Shown here: positions 11,308 to 23,740 of the stretch, piece by piece
Layout of the letters: every line of letters starts with the position of its first letter
Position numbering within the stretch: position 1 is the first letter of the stretch
Source of the DNA: Doryteuthis pealeii
Lineage: Eukaryota; Mollusca; Cephalopoda; Myopsida; Loliginidae
Assembly: GCA_023376005.1 (NCBI GenBank)
Contig: CM042143.1
Span: 84,501,665-84,565,664, forward strand
Direction: 5' to 3'
DNA: 64,000 bases
Translations under genes and position numbers: made by a program
The notes under the pieces: generated by a model
What the model was told of the DNA's origin: nothing
The model's input: only the letters and a program-made list of their open reading frames with translations
The model's database searches: none

Positions 11308-12121
11308 TATTTATAATAAAAGTGAAAATTTTTCTTTAATAAAATCCTTATGATTGCTGCAGCATGAAAACTTGATATTCAACAATTTTCTAAACCAGAA
11401 CTCTTCATGGGTTTCTGTGCATACAAATGTGTGTCTGTGAGTGCGTATATCTTATATTAAATTTTTAAAATTAAGAAGGAATTAGCAATATTTTAGGCAT
11501 TTTTATAAGTTTTATTAAGAACATTTTTAAAGATTTTCTAAGGAGGACAGCATGCACATTTATGTAACTGTATGGTAAGACTGATTTCATTCAACATTAT
11601 TTCAGAAGAAATCAATATTATCGATCAAGGATTTCCTATGCATATTCACATTATCTACAATAACTGGGACTCAAAAAGAATCAATAAACCTTCACCAGGT
11701 TTCAAGGCATGTAAACTTTACAGTTCCAGTAGTAGAGAATCAAGTTGGGTTCAAGGTAGAATTCAAAATATGATCTTACTATTGCCATCATTATAGAGTG
11801 TTTCTGATATGTTATGATAGTTGAGTAAAAAAAAGTGAGTGCAAGGGTGAATGTTAGGCATATCATTCTGCTTTATCTACTGTTCACGCAAAATGGAAAA
11901 AAAAAAAGTTTATTATATCTAGGGGTCTGAATATGATTACTGAGTGTTTAGAATATTAACATTTAGGAAACTAGATTTATCTATAAATCTATTTACTGAT
12001 TTAAGTCCTACATTTGTACTTGTCTATTTTTGTTGTGGTTGTTCTGCTGTTAAATAAAAAAAATTAAAAAAAAGAACTGATAACATTAAACAGATACTAA
12101 ATGTATATCTATGCCTGCAAA
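11308..12121. other. AT-rich tract without recognised features
   Basis: No gene supported. A 74-residue plus frame at 11572-11796 has no recognised motif and no splice context that I could support. Confidence 0.4.
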
Positions 12122-12659
12122 TCTTATTATAATGGAGATTCAGTGTCTGTCTCTGTAACCAAAACTACATTACTGCTTATGTCACAATACTCTCAGGAAT
12201 TGCGTAGACTAATCAATAAGTATTTCATTTTTACTAAAAATTATTAATACATAGAATAAATCTTATTTATTAACAATGTTTCTATGAAAATCTGAGTTAG
12301 ATTTGACTCAAAGCAGTCTATATTATTAGTGTGTTTAAAATCCTGCAATGTGTCATATATCACTTAGAAATAAAGCTTTACATAATATATAGTGTGATTA
12401 ATTTACAAACTGGTTTTAACAACACCAGGTTTAATAAATAATTGCTTGGTGTTATTGATCTCTAATATCATTGTTTTATTCTCCAATGTATCAAAATAAA
12501 TCCCATGGATGATTTTATATAGAAACCAATTAAAATATAATTAAAATAAGTAATATCTTCATGTGTTCTTATTTAATTTTGTTAGTCTTTCTAACTTAAT
12601 ATATTTCATTTTATTAAAACTTAAATACTTACCCCTGGGAGGGCAGATATTCTTGTTAG
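12122..12659 (+). mobile_element. Helitron-like element, family B, short form
   Basis: Starts A|TCTTATTATAATGGAGATT. Contains ACCAAAACTACATTACTGC and CTGGTTTTAACAACACCAGG, and ends with a mutated stem (ACCCCTGGGAGGGCAG) and TTAG in place of CTAG, before T. The degraded terminus suggests it is older than the 9986 copy. Confidence 0.8.
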
Positions 12660-13385
12660 TACTAACAATAGAGATATATAGAAATAGAGTTAGTTTATGT
12701 GTATGGTCTTATATGTACAACTGGCAATAAGTGTGAATGAATGAATGTAAACAAGTATTCCTGAAGCTATAAATCAATATAGGTCAATTTGACATCATAT
12801 TCCTTTCATGTAGTACATTATTAAACAATGAATAGAAAAGAATTGCTAATGTACTAAAAATCAAACTGAATTATTTCAATTATATAGAGCAAAGTTATTT
12901 TTCTGATTCAACAAGATATCCTAATTTGTTTTAATTAGTATATTAATCATATGTAAACTTCAATATTTTTTAAAATTCAGACATGAAAATAAAATTGACA
13001 AAATACTTAAACTAGGCTTTAAACATAATACAACTATAAACATGTTTATTTTACTTTTATTTAACATTTGATGAAGATAAATTTAATGATAATTATTCAT
13101 TTTATGACAAAAATGTAAGGACAAAACTGCACAGTCACTTTCTAATACGTGACACTTAAAGAAAACAAACATTTTAAGATTTTCAAAGTTATATAAACAT
13201 TGGTCAATGTAAAAGTAGAAATAATTAGCATCAAGTTACAGTTAAATTGGAATTTAGTTGGTTGGTTGATTTTGCAGCATATCAAATCTTGTTGGGTTAT
13301 TTTATGCTCAAGTCAATTTAACAACTATAATCTCCAATTATATCAGGTACTCTGTTTTTCAGATCTCACTGATAAGTTAAAGTGA
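12660..13385. other. AT-rich tract; possible family D 5' part at its end
   Basis: Mostly featureless. GGTTGGTTGATTTTGCAGCA and TCTTGTTGGGTTATTTTATG at 13256-13306 resemble the 5' part of repeat D, whose remainder appears at 13955 beyond a LINE fragment. A disrupted D copy is possible. Confidence 0.4.
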
Positions 13386-13832
13386 CAATTCTTCCAAGCC
13401 ATAGTTGTATCAGTGCTATTGTATGGCTACACCACTTGGACTTTAAGGAAATGCTTAGAGAATAAGCTAGATGGAAGCTTCACAAGAATGCAGCATGCGA
13501 TCTTAAACAAATAATAGAGAACAACACCCCACAAGGAAGCAGCTGTACAGCCACTTGCCTCCTATCACACAGACTATCTGAATGAGATGAACAAGACATG
13601 CTGGACACTGCTGGAGAAACAAGGATGAACTCATAAGCGGCATCCTTCAGTGGAAACCAGCACATGGACATGCCAGTGAAGGCCGTCTAGTATAGACCCA
13701 CATTGACCATCTCTGTGCAGATACTGGATGATGCGCAGAAGACTTGCCAAGGACAATGAATGATAGGAATGGTGGGCGAGAGATTGTCATGGATATCTGT
13801 ATTACTAGTGAGACATGATGATGATGATTATA
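13386..13832 (+). pseudogene. RTE-like LINE, C-terminal tail fragment
   Basis: The plus-strand frame from about 13400 reads IVVSVLLYGYTTWTLRKCLE and NKLDGSFTRMQHAILNK before two stops. A later frame reads TRHAGHCWRNKDELISGILQ with KPAHGHASEGR. This order (YGCTTWTL, LDG.YTRM, R.RHAGHC, DELISD.L.W.P.HG) is the C-terminal region that follows reverse transcriptase in RTE/Jockey-like LINEs. It ends in (TGA)n-like ATGATGATGATG, a common RTE tail. Upstream RT and endonuclease are absent and frameshifts or stops are present, so it is a dead 5'-truncated copy. The clade call is from memory of the motif pattern. Confidence 0.78.
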
Positions 13833-13954
13833 ATATAGGGTACAAAGATGTTCCCAACCATTTTAAACAAATAAACACTCCATATTGTTAGTTGCAATAT
13901 CAAGGTTTTCGGATAAAATATACTAATGTAGTTCAAAATTATTTCAAACAAACA

Positions 13955-14010
13955 GATCTATTTGACCCATAGATGGGACCCTAACAGGTACTACCACTCT
14001 GTCCATGCTC
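13955..14010 (+). repeat. Family D fragment
   Basis: Contains TTTGACCCATAGATGGGACC and CTAACAGGTACTACCACTCT, the core of repeat D, and then stops matching. Confidence 0.7.
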
Positions 14011-14277
14011 TATAAAATAAGTTCATCAATTTATATTGTGCAAATAATTCAATTTTGGGGAAGCATGACTTTAATCAACTATTGTTTCAATTAAAAAGAC
14101 ATTTTCAACTTGTGCTGGCCAGATCTATACTAATGTTATTCATAGATATATTGAAATAAACATCAAAGACATGTTTGTAGCAAAGCACCTCTGATGTTTA
14201 TTTCATTCTTTAGATAGGTGCTTTACTGAGTTGTTTTCAGAGTAAGGAGTTTCATGTATATGAAACACATAAAAATG

Positions 14278-14767
14278 CAGTTGGAACCTCGGTTCTGAAG
14301 TGGAACAATTTAGAGTTTGAACAAAAAATTGAGTAAAAAAGGCCTCAGTTGTCAAACAAATTTTCAGACTTTAAACACATGAGTTAAGCTGATGAAAATA
14401 GAAGTTGTGCAAATGACTACCGAAGCTAACCAAAGATGGACAAACAGTTGGTCGAATCTACCCAAGCAGCATCAGTTAATGTCAGTCGCTATCTTGAACG
14501 AGTGTCTGATATTGGTTTTGTGTAAATTCTTTGCTTTGTTTTTATTCTGTATTTTATGGCTACTTTAATCCTTATTCATGGATTCTAAGAAAGGCAGCAG
14601 TGACACTACCAGAAAGGGAAAGAGGAAAGTTGTGAGGTCTGATAGTCAAGAATGCATAAATCCACTGTACACTATTTCTTATAGGAAATATTGTTTCAGT
14701 TTTCTAACAAATCGGTTCTTGAACATAATTTTAGAACGAATTAAGTTCAAGAATCGAGGTTCCACTG
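14278..14767 (+). mobile_element. Internally deleted Tigger (pogo-type) DNA transposon
   Basis: Ends are inverted repeats: CAGTTGGAACCTCGGTTCT at the left and AGAATCGAGGTTCCACTG at the right. TA follows the right end; TG stands at the left where TA is expected. Inside, ATG at 14578 opens MDSKKGSSDTTRKGKRKVVR, the N-terminal start I recognise from Tigger/CENP-B-like transposases. After about 21 residues the frame jumps into non-coding 3' sequence (TACACTATTTCTTATAGG). The helix-turn-helix and DDE catalytic domains are lost, so the 490-bp element is non-autonomous and MITE-like. Full relatives are about 2 kb or longer. Confidence 0.82.
14578..14640 (+). pseudogene. Tigger transposase N-terminal stub
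   Basis: Only about 21 codons of the transposase start remain, ending at KRKVVR near 14637. Basic Lys/Arg-rich residues precede where the DNA-binding helices should start. The rest of the 65-residue open frame derives from the element's 3' non-coding end and is not protein. No function is expected. Confidence 0.7.
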
Positions 14768-15038
14768 TAGTTTGAAAATACTTTTTATGAAATATAGTGT
14801 CCTTGAAAAATAAATAAATACTTTACTGTTTGGATAATTATCCCAACAATAAAGTATTTTCTTTCTTTCAAGCATAATTATAATGAGAACAAAAAACTGG
14901 AGCTGAATGCTGATATGTAGTTGGATGTAGAATTTCTTTACTAAATATCTGAAATCCGGCAACTGAATATTGCAATATAATAAAACTATATTTTTTTTTT
15001 TATATATCCAGCACTGGATATCTGATGGAATACAAATT

Positions 15039-15078
<40 letters not shown>

Positions 15079-15483
15079 TGCTATGTGAAATGCAAACAGC
15101 CACATCCATGATTTGAACTCATCTTGTATCCATTTCCTACTACAGAATATAGAGTCTAGATTCTCTGAAAAAAAAGTATTTAATAGATTTTGCAGCTCAT
15201 TTAGTGAGTATGATCAATTTTATGGTCAGGTTTAAGTTTAACTATGATATTTAGACCTTGTAAGACACATAATATTTTCATACAAATAGAATCTGTATAT
15301 GAATGTATGTAAAAAAAAAAAAATAAAAAAAAATTAATATAAGTTATTGGGAATGTGAATCAAAACTGTCAGAAATAATAGAAATAAATATTATATATTA
15401 TATATATTTATATTTAAGTCAGTCAGTTAATGGATATGATTTAGTATTGCTGCCAATAATGATGATATTTAAAGAGTAAGTAG

Positions 15484-15516
<33 letters not shown>

Positions 15517-15974
15517 CCTAGCGAACATCTGTTGCGAAATCATCAACATATAACAGTATATATTACTGACTGTTGCAATAAACAGTGCAAGATGGCCTTG
15601 AAAAAAAAAATACATGCTACAAAAAATGAAGGGAAGAAGAACCGGTAATTTTAACATTTTGTTGCCCCAGACTCCTGCCCTAATTTACAATACTTCCCAC
15701 ACTCATCTTTTTATTGACAAATCACTATAATAGTATATAAAATATAATATAGATATAAAGCAAGAAGAGCATTGTAAAAAGCAAGAAACACAGCATAGTA
15801 AATATTTGAAATTTGAGTTTATTGAAATTTGTACAAATTCAATTAAAAAAAAATATTTATTTTAAATGGCGAGGAGGGGGGTCATAAAATACCTACATTA
15901 ATTTGCCAATAAAAAGCTCGGAGAGGGGCATTGTAAAATATCTACATTAATTTGCTGACAAAAAGTGTGACAGA
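14768..15974. other. AT-rich tract with (AT)n runs
   Basis: Holds (AT)n at 15042-15074 and 15489-15514 and a diverged direct repeat at about 15889-15966 (ACCTACATTAATTTGCCAAT, then ATCTACATTAATTTGCTGAC). No gene supported. Confidence 0.5.
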
Positions 15975-16130
15975 TAGTATGGACATGGAGTCAATGCCAG
16001 TTTCTTGCTTATGTGATCTTTAGATTTGGTTTGAAGATCCATAGGCAAGAAACTGTCAGTAACCAGGCGGCATTGACTCCATGTCCATGCTACCTTAACT
16101 TAAATATAAATGCTCTATCAATGATATTGA
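15975..16130 (-). mobile_element. Foldback (hairpin) element, family K, copy 1
   Basis: Left arm: GGACATGGAGTCAATGCC then AGTTTCTTGCTTATG. Right arm: CATAGGCAAGAAACTGTCAG, then GGCATTGACTCCATGTCC; they are reverse complements apart from a block CAGTAACCAGGCG missing from the left arm. The sequence beyond the right arm (TTAACTTAAATATAAATGC, TCTATCAATGATATTG) also occurs reversed at 48595-48625, which defines the family. No coding capacity; MITE-like, superfamily unknown. Confidence 0.7.
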
Positions 16131-16799
16131 GCACTGTTTACTTACAAATATTAGCACCCATATTATCTACTTATATATATATGAGATAAATTAATTAGAT
16201 AAGTATTTTTCTTTGTATGATTGAATTAGTTAATTTTTGTGAGAAGCCAGCTCTTTATTCAATAGTTATTAAAACTTTAAAGTCCTATACCACCTCATTC
16301 CACCCGTCCGGACGTCTCATTCGTTTTCCTACTCCACCCCAAACGATAGCCTTTGTTTACATCTAATATTAAACATATTTAGAAGTCTTTGGCTTAAGGG
16401 AAATAACAGGTAACTTGAAATGAAAAGGGCATTTTTAACCATTTTTTGATATATCATTATAGGAATGCTCTGGACTTAGAAAATTCTCAACAGGATAAGC
16501 ACCATGTATATTACAAAGCATGGCTGATTTTACTAATATTCATGCAGGAAAATGACAACTACTATATCAATAAAGATGCTCAATTCTTTACTAGTAACTG
16601 GCATTACTAGAAAGATGTTATCTCTTGTAATAGGTAAACCACTAATCAGATACTAACCTTTATTTTTAACATATCATTTTATACAGAAATTAGTGTAAGT
16701 TTATTGTTTATAAGGAAACAGAACAATGTTTGTAAAAATTGACAATATCAGGTAAAAAACAGTTTTGATTTTTAGCTAAAAAGAGAGTATTATTCCATA
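16131..16799. other. AT-rich tract without recognised features
   Basis: Nothing supported; one richer patch (CACCCGTCCGGACGTCTC, 16301-16318) contains the palindrome GTCCGGAC but no wider structure. Confidence 0.4.
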
Positions 16800-17121
16800 C
16801 TGGAAGCAGCTACCCGGCATTGCCTGGGTAGAGGGGATGGGATAAAAAGTTAGTCTTGCAGATCCATTGATTGTTTTGGTCTTATATAATTGATTTGTTT
16901 ATGTTTTAATCACAAATGCCACCAATGACTTTCCCTTCTCTTACTATCCTAATTTTTAAATATCTCCCAAGATATAAATAAAATCTTATTTTTGCTCAAA
17001 AATCAAGCTCTGGTGATGGTGAATGTGTATATATATTTAATTTGTTTTATTTTCATAGTTTCCTCCAGACATACATATATACATACATACATACATACCA
17101 ACTGTCCTTTGTAAGTGTATA
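16800..17121 (-). mobile_element. Helitron-like element, family A, reversed
   Basis: On the plus strand it starts with CTGG (from CTAG on the other strand, mutated), then GCTACCCGGCATTGCCTGGG, the reversed terminal hairpin. It ends with ACATACATACATACATACC and ACTGTCCTTT, the reversed 5' region. Internal sequence is more diverged than in the 51177 copy. Confidence 0.7.
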
Positions 17122-17387
17122 AATTACTATTAATAAAAACTACAACATCAAAATATAAAGGGTTAAATAAAATGGGGTCATAAAAAGTTGCTATTGTAAG
17201 CTTATGTATGCAATATTTTTATGTGCAGCAAACTAATAACATTAAAAACATTTTAGTTAAGAAATAATGAAAATAGAATGCAATAACAATGAAGAACTCC
17301 CAAATCAAACAATGTACAGTTTAGCATGACTTTTAAGGACAACTTTTATTAAATTGTTTTATATCTATGTTCTATAGATATAGTTTA

Positions 17388-17632
17388 TCATCAAGTCACA
17401 TTGACAGCATAGATTCCCATGACCCTCTCTTGCCACCCATCCCTATCAGTTATCGCTCCTGGTAATTTAGTATCTGCACAGAGCTGATCAATGTAAGTCT
17501 TTGCTGGTATCCATGTGTAGGTGTCTACAGGAGAACATCATTTATGAGTTTGTCCTTACTTCTCCAGCAATGTTCATCACACAAACCATCCAAGTAAGAT
17601 GAACAAGACATGATTTATAATATAGTATAGAA
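17388..17632 (-). pseudogene. RTE-like LINE tail fragment, reversed
   Basis: Reverse complement of the LINE tail at 13386. Shared plus-strand words: CCCATGACCCTCTCTTGCC, TCTGCACAGAGCTGATCAAT, ACAGGAGAACATCATTTATG and TTTGTCCTTACTTCTCCAGC. It covers only the last 80 or so codons plus the 3' tail (ATCATCAAG at the left). Dead, 5'-truncated. Confidence 0.75.
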
Positions 17633-17656
17633 TACTAAATATATGTAACAGTTGAC

Positions 17657-17659
<3 letters not shown>

Positions 17660-17718
<59 letters not shown>
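17660..17718. repeat. (GA)n microsatellite
   Basis: About 29 GA units, lying 28 bp beyond the reversed LINE fragment. Confidence 0.95.
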
Positions 17719-17720
<2 letters not shown>

Positions 17721-20700
17721 CACTAAAACTAATAGGTTTTTCTTTTGGGAGAATAAATATGCACAACAAATTTGAAGATATTTTGATAATTACTTTTAGA
17801 AATTATGTTTACCACAAAAAGAATCAATACAGATAAATAATAATGGTTTATCGGATTTAGTTAAATTTTACAATTGGATAGATACAATATTGGTTCAAGT
17901 TCAAAGTTTAAGGGTAGACATCTAGGTCATGTGACTTTCACACGCTTATCTTAGTCAATTAATTCATAAAGGAATCAAATTTAAAATACTCATGAATAGG
18001 AATATTAATTGTGAAGTTATAAGTCTCATTAAAAACTGCTTATGAAGTCTGTTTCAATTTTTGATTATCAGTTTTTAAAATTAAAAAAAAACAAACAAAC
18101 AATAATAATTGGCTAAGTTAGATAAGAACTTTAAATTATTTCCATAGAACCAGATTATGAAGAAAGTTACTGGAAAAAAAAAATCTTACTCATAATTCCC
18201 ATTATGGCTGAAGAAAGGTTAATATTTTAATTGTCATTACAATGAGAACATTTTTTTTCCCCGCATTACCAAAAAAAAAAAATTATTCAAAAAATCAAAT
18301 TAGAGTATTACTCATAAATTACCACCCATATACAAAAAAATAAAATGTTAATTTTCTTATAAACTAAAGATATGGGATTTTATTATTTGTTAGTAGAAAA
18401 AATAATATCAAAACAGATATCATTGTATAGTCATTTTCAAACTCTACGGTATTGAAAATCTGTGGCCAAAAATAAAATTGGAACAGTTCTGTAAACAAAA
18501 ATAAAATTGCATAAATATATAAAAAAAATTACTTATTTGGGATTGCTATATGTTCATACTTTGGATTACAGGGTTTCAGTGCTGTAGAATTTGGTAATAA
18601 ATAATTCCTAATAATATCCGTTTTGATTGTATAATGTTCCACTAGAAATGATAAACTCATGGTAACTTAGTTTTACAAGAAAATTATTTTTTTCATAAAA
18701 ATTGGTAAGGGTTCTCTACTTTATTGGTGATACTGTAAGATAACATACAAAATTAAACAGAGGCATTTGCTTTAGGTTACTACCCTAAAAAAATAAAATA
18801 ATAATTTATATTCAACGTTTAGAAATTTTTGTTATATATGTATATACTGGCTGACTCAAAATTAACTTTAAAAGCAAAATGTTTTTTCATCAATGTTCAA
18901 GGAATTGAGTTGATATAAAAGATTTAATAAAAAAACAAAAGAAATATATCAATTTTAAGAAAATTAGTTATATTATAAATCAATATAAGAAGAAACTTAT
19001 AAACTTTTAAAAATTATTTTGAAACTGTTTTCAAATCTTCTTAATAGAGAGATATTTTTTCAAAAAACAATTTTTTAAATGGATATGAAAACAGATTTTA
19101 TCACATGCACTGAATTTTTTTTTTTTTGCATGAGCTTCTACTTTTAAACTGAAAATATTTGTTTTTTTCATAAGAATAAATTATATTCAATATGTAATGT
19201 TGTTTGTTTCTCCTTGACATAACTAAAGTATCTTAATAATGGTGGAAATAAGAATATTTTTTATCAAAGTTTATAAAACATTTCTACAGGATATAACTTA
19301 TCAGCCAAAAAGTAAAGAAATGAAATAAAATTACAAAAAAAAAAAGTTAATATAATTATCTATATAAACAAGCAAATGTTATTTCTTGTATAATTTATTA
19401 ATATATACTGAATTAAGTTTTTCTTGTCATAGAAGTCTTGCCTCAAGAACCAACCATGTTAAATTTAGACCAATCCACACATTACAAACAGGAATTATAT
19501 CAAAGCAGAATTTTGTTATGGATATTTGAAAAAAAAAAAAAAAATAGTTCAAACATTAATTCGAACAAACATTCTCTTTATTTATCTGACTTATATATTT
19601 TATTTAATTTTTGTGTTTGTAGAATAAACTAAGAATAGAGAGAAGTGAAAAATAATTTTGAGTTTAAAATTTCTTTAATAATTACATAAAGATATAACAA
19701 AATTGTTATTCTTGTTTTTATGCAGAAAGTTCTATTTTCTAATTGTTTATTCTTAATATAAATGGAAAAGACCTTATTTTTCAAACTTTACTTTTATGAC
19801 ATGGCTAATGACATTTTTTAATTTACTCATTTATATAGTTTACATGATACATGAAAGGGATTTAGTCGGAAATCTTTAAAAAAAAAAACAAAAAAAAAAA
19901 ACTCACATCTAAATATTTTGGTATAATCTTAGTATACATCCATGTAAATTTTTATTCATATATTGTTTTATTCAGACTTTATGTAAATAAAAATGTGTAA
20001 ATTTGCCTTTTTATTAGAAAATTAGGTTAATTTCTAAATTTCATTATTCTGGACAGAAAAGTAAAGTTTGAAGAAGGGAATAATAACCATTTTTCTATAC
20101 TTTTACAACATAAGCAATTAACAAAATACCACTTACTATCCACAATCAAAATGTGTGTTACATAGTGTTATTAACAAAGTGAAAGGGACACATAGAAATA
20201 TAAATGGAAAACAATAGTAATATAGTTTTAAAAATCATTTATTTAAGCATTTATATTTAATCATCTAAGATTATAGATAAATAAGATCTAATTTCATGTG
20301 AAATATTCCTAACTAATGAGTTTAGAAAGAAAACCTTGTGTAGTCCATAAGAGGGAAATAACAGTTAATATGTGATTTTTGTTGCTAATTATCCAAAGTT
20401 TATATAAAATATTGCAGTTGACCAAATAGAAATTCAATAGATACAATTGAAGATAAAAAAAAAAAGTGAATTAATATGAGAATTCCAGACAGGAAAATAA
20501 ATAAACCAATATATTCTAATATTATGCAGATCTTGAGACCACCTGACAGTTTTAGATACAGACAAGAAAATTATAATTTTAATCACTTAGTTGACATCAA
20601 TGCTCAGCTTTCAAAGTCAACATTTAAACTTATATAATAATTTCATAACAATTTTGTGTTGTCTTTTTATTTTTTATTTTCTTTAGAATTCTATAATCCT

Positions 20701-20889
20701 ATTTGACTTTTTATGGTAAATTCATTTCTAATTCCAAATTTTAAACACAAAATTTAGATATTTCACTGTTGACAATCTAGAAATATTAATGAAGAATATT
20801 ACAATATTTTCTGATCTATTCAAAATCAGCAGACATGCAAATTAGATTTAATAAATGACAACCCCAAACTGATGAGGAAAAAAAAACTT
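17719..20889. other. Long AT-rich tract without recognised features
   Basis: No Helitron, SINE or LINE end and no supported exon was seen in about 3.2 kb. Short frames are AT-driven. Poly-A and poly-T runs are common. Confidence 0.4.
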
Positions 20890-20930
20890 TAGTGTGGGGT
20901 GGTGTGTGGGGTGGGGTGTGGGGTGGTGAA
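20890..20930 (+). other. Potential G-quadruplex
   Basis: Four runs of four G (20896-20899, 20908-20911, 20913-20916, 20920-20923) with loops of 8, 1 and 3 bases in an otherwise AT-rich tract. Confidence 0.6.
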
Positions 20931-21624
20931 GGAAGAGTGATAAGATAAACAGAAACAAACATTTTTAAAATGAGACAGCTTTTTATGAACGCAAATGACA
21001 ATCTAAAGTATAAGTCATTAATATTAATTAACAATAGATTATAAACACAAACATTTTGTACAAAAAAAACAAAAAACAAAACAAATTGCTTCAATGCAGA
21101 GCATAATACAAGTTAGAAATCAATAGTAGAAATGTTTTATGTTCCAAAATTAATAAAAAGATAATTAATAATTATTTTGGCAGAATAAAGAAATAGAAAA
21201 TGAGATATTTTATGGCAAATAGACTTATAAACATTGTATAGGGAAAAAAACAAAACAATGAAATTGCATTAAGATTTTAATGTTTGTCATTGATATTCTG
21301 TTTAAAAAAAGAAAAAGAGGAACAGTTATTGGAAGTAAAAAATAAAACTCTTAAAAATTAAAGATTTTATTTTGATATAATGCCAAAATTTCATATAAAA
21401 ATATATTAGGCAGAAAAAAGAAAGATATTTGATTTAATAAGAATTCATACTTATAATATATCCAACAAAGCAGATATATAAAAAGAAATTGACAATATAT
21501 AGTGAAATATATAAATGTTTTCTGAGAATTAAAAAGACGTTGGACGACAATACTAATACCATCTTACTTCAATACTTAAATATTAAAAACCTAAAACCAG
21601 GTTCAATACCAAAAGATTGCCATT

Positions 21625-21840
21625 TTTGGTTGGTTGGTTGGTTTTGACAGCATATCAGCCCTTGTTAGGTTATTTTATGTGGTTTGTTTTATTCATTCTT
21701 GACTTGTACTCAATTTTTTTTACAGTAAATTTTTTCTGTAAACACATTTAAAAAAAAAATCATTTTGTTCTATCTAACCCATAGATGGGACCCTAACAGG
21801 TACTACCACTCCTTGTCATTCTGAAGTGTATATTTGTCAA
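21625..21840 (+). repeat. Family D copy
   Basis: Carries GGTTGGTTGGTTGGTTTTGA, CAGCATATCAGCCCTTGTT and CTAACCCATAGATGGGACCC, then ACAGGTACTACCACTCC. The 3' part present at 54266 is missing. The next copy begins only about 65 bp later. Confidence 0.75.
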
Positions 21841-21904
21841 ATCCTGATATTAAAGTAGATCCTGTTTTTATAACATCTAGAGTCACCATTTAATATCAGG
21901 TTAT

Positions 21905-22170
21905 TTATATTTGTTAGTTTTGTTTTATGGCATATCAACCAACCTGGGTCATTTAATGCCAGCAAAGTTTTGAAAGATTCATAGCACTAGTTTGGAAGAA
22001 AATTTTTTAAACTCAATTTTTTTTTTTGTAAACAAATTTTCTATTCAACCCGTAGATGAGGCCCTAACAGGTACTACCACTCCGGGTCAGAGTGGACTGG
22101 GGAGCAATGGTGATAAAGGGGTGCTCCACATTCCCCAGACCTCCAGAACTGGAACCTCATTATCAGTTAG
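21905..22170 (+). repeat. Family D copy, with 3' extension
   Basis: Carries GGCATATCAACCAACCTGG, ATTCAACCCGTAGATGAGG, CTAACAGGTACTACCACTCC, then GAGTGGACTGGGGAGCAATG, GGGGTGCTCCACATTCC and CCAGAACTGGAACC. The frame reading MEENFL... across it is repeat-derived, not a gene. Confidence 0.75.
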
Positions 22171-22674
22171 ATTTTAACATCAAGGTTATTTATAACTAAG
22201 ATAATATGAACATTGGTAAATAACAAATCTATATTTTAAACCAACATTATATTAGTTGATGGCTATATTTTATTTTGAAATCTAAAACAATAATGAAGAG
22301 ACTTTTTTGAAAGGAATTGAAAATGCAAAACAAGAACCCTTTTAAAAAAAGATATTATTTGACAGACACTGTGTCTGATGAGAAGAATGGTGTTTTTATT
22401 GAAGAAACCAGATAAAATTTAAAGACGGTTGAAAATCTTGTATAACTGTCCAAATTTGATGAGTTCTGCTGTTCATTCCTTTTTACTAAGCTTTATAGTA
22501 AAAATACAAAGAACAAAGAGAGTAAATAATAAGAAAAAAGAAAGAAATATTGTGAGCCTATATTTTGTCTTTCATCACACAGCACAGATGCTGGTAAAGA
22601 AGAAGACAGAAAAAAAAGAAAGAAAAATAGTTTATGAATATGAGAAGGTTTTATCCTGCTATTCTTTTTTTAGA

Positions 22675-22944
22675 TATCAGTTGCTCTGGGCAATCAGATG
22701 ATGCGTCAAAGAAATTTCTTTGATGCCAACACAAAGAAGGTTAATTCTGCAAGAGACTGCGATATTATTAGGCCAAGGCGGCTTAGTGCCCAATTCTGTC
22801 TGCTCATTGCTTTGAGCAAGAAAAGGGTCAAGGCAAAAGAAGTTTGAAATTATTTTCAGGTCCTTTGAACTAGAAAAAAAGACTTAGTCAATCTGTTTGA
22901 TGCTTTTAATATGAACCGGCACTATTTCACAAGACGAAGGTAAC
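22675..22944 (+). other. Possible coding fragment, unrecognised
   Basis: After a T-rich tract ending TTTTTTAG (22666-22673) a frame is open from about 22674 to a stop near 22846. From its ATG at 22699 it reads MMRQRNFFDANTKKVNSARD and ends SKKRVKAKEV. A second block reads RKKDLVNLFDAFNMNRHYF with TRRR before a stop near 22942. The base composition is richer than the surroundings and the residues are hydrophilic. It could be an exon remnant, a pseudogene or a transposon protein tail. I do not recognise the family. It contains the perfect palindrome TCAAAGAAATTTCTTTGA (22706-22723). Confidence 0.25.
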
Positions 22945-23278
22945 TAACTGTAAATACCATAATAATATCAATGAAATGCATTGATAATGTAATTGCCTTT
23001 TCATGTAAGACGATTGATAATAAAAAGTGAAATTTACTTGCATATAATTTATAGATTAATATTATAAAAGATATTATATAGGTGAAGAGAGGTAAAGGCT
23101 TTAAGAAGGATGAAAGATAGAAATGATCTCATAATAGAAAATACAAAAATCCATTGGTTTCGGGTTTGTTTTTTGTTTTTTTGTCATTTTTTTGTTACAA
23201 TATTTAGCAACATTTGAATATAAAATCCAATAAATATCTTTTTTGAATAATAGCTAAAAAATACTGTAAAATATAAAG

Positions 23279-23740
23279 ATATATATATTAATACTCTTGT
23301 TCCTTAATCTTCCGACCGTTATCATCTTGCAACACCCTGGTTAATAATGAGACCGTCCAAATCATCCAAGAGGAAATACAAAAATGTAGATCCCGATTAT
23401 CTGGGTGTTGCTTATCCGTTGAACTCTTATTTCTTATGAGTGACCTCACCTAAGCTAAATAATGGACCATATTTTGCCACACAAAAATATAAAAAGAAAG
23501 AAAGAGTAGGGGAAAGATTGAGAGAGGGGGTGAGCATGCAGAAGCGATACGCTAATCTGTATCAATTGAACATAATAAATAGACGATAAGAAGGAAAGAA
23601 AGAAAAAAAAGAGTGAGAGAGTTAAATGAAAATTATTTTACTTTTTACATATTGAATTATTTTGCAATAGCTCTTAAGTAAACATGAAATGTTTTAATAA
23701 TTAAATTATCATACTGTGGTATATCCACAGGTCCTGCTAG
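23279..23740 (+). mobile_element. Helitron-like element, family C
   Basis: Starts ATATATATTAATACTCTTG, TTCCTTAATCTTCCGACCG, and ends with the perfect stem CTGTGGTATATCCACAG (23714-23730), GTCCTG and CTAG. The host base after it is T. 462 bp with an internal purine-rich tract. Copies at 58768 (reversed), 60565 and 61057. No coding capacity. Confidence 0.8.
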
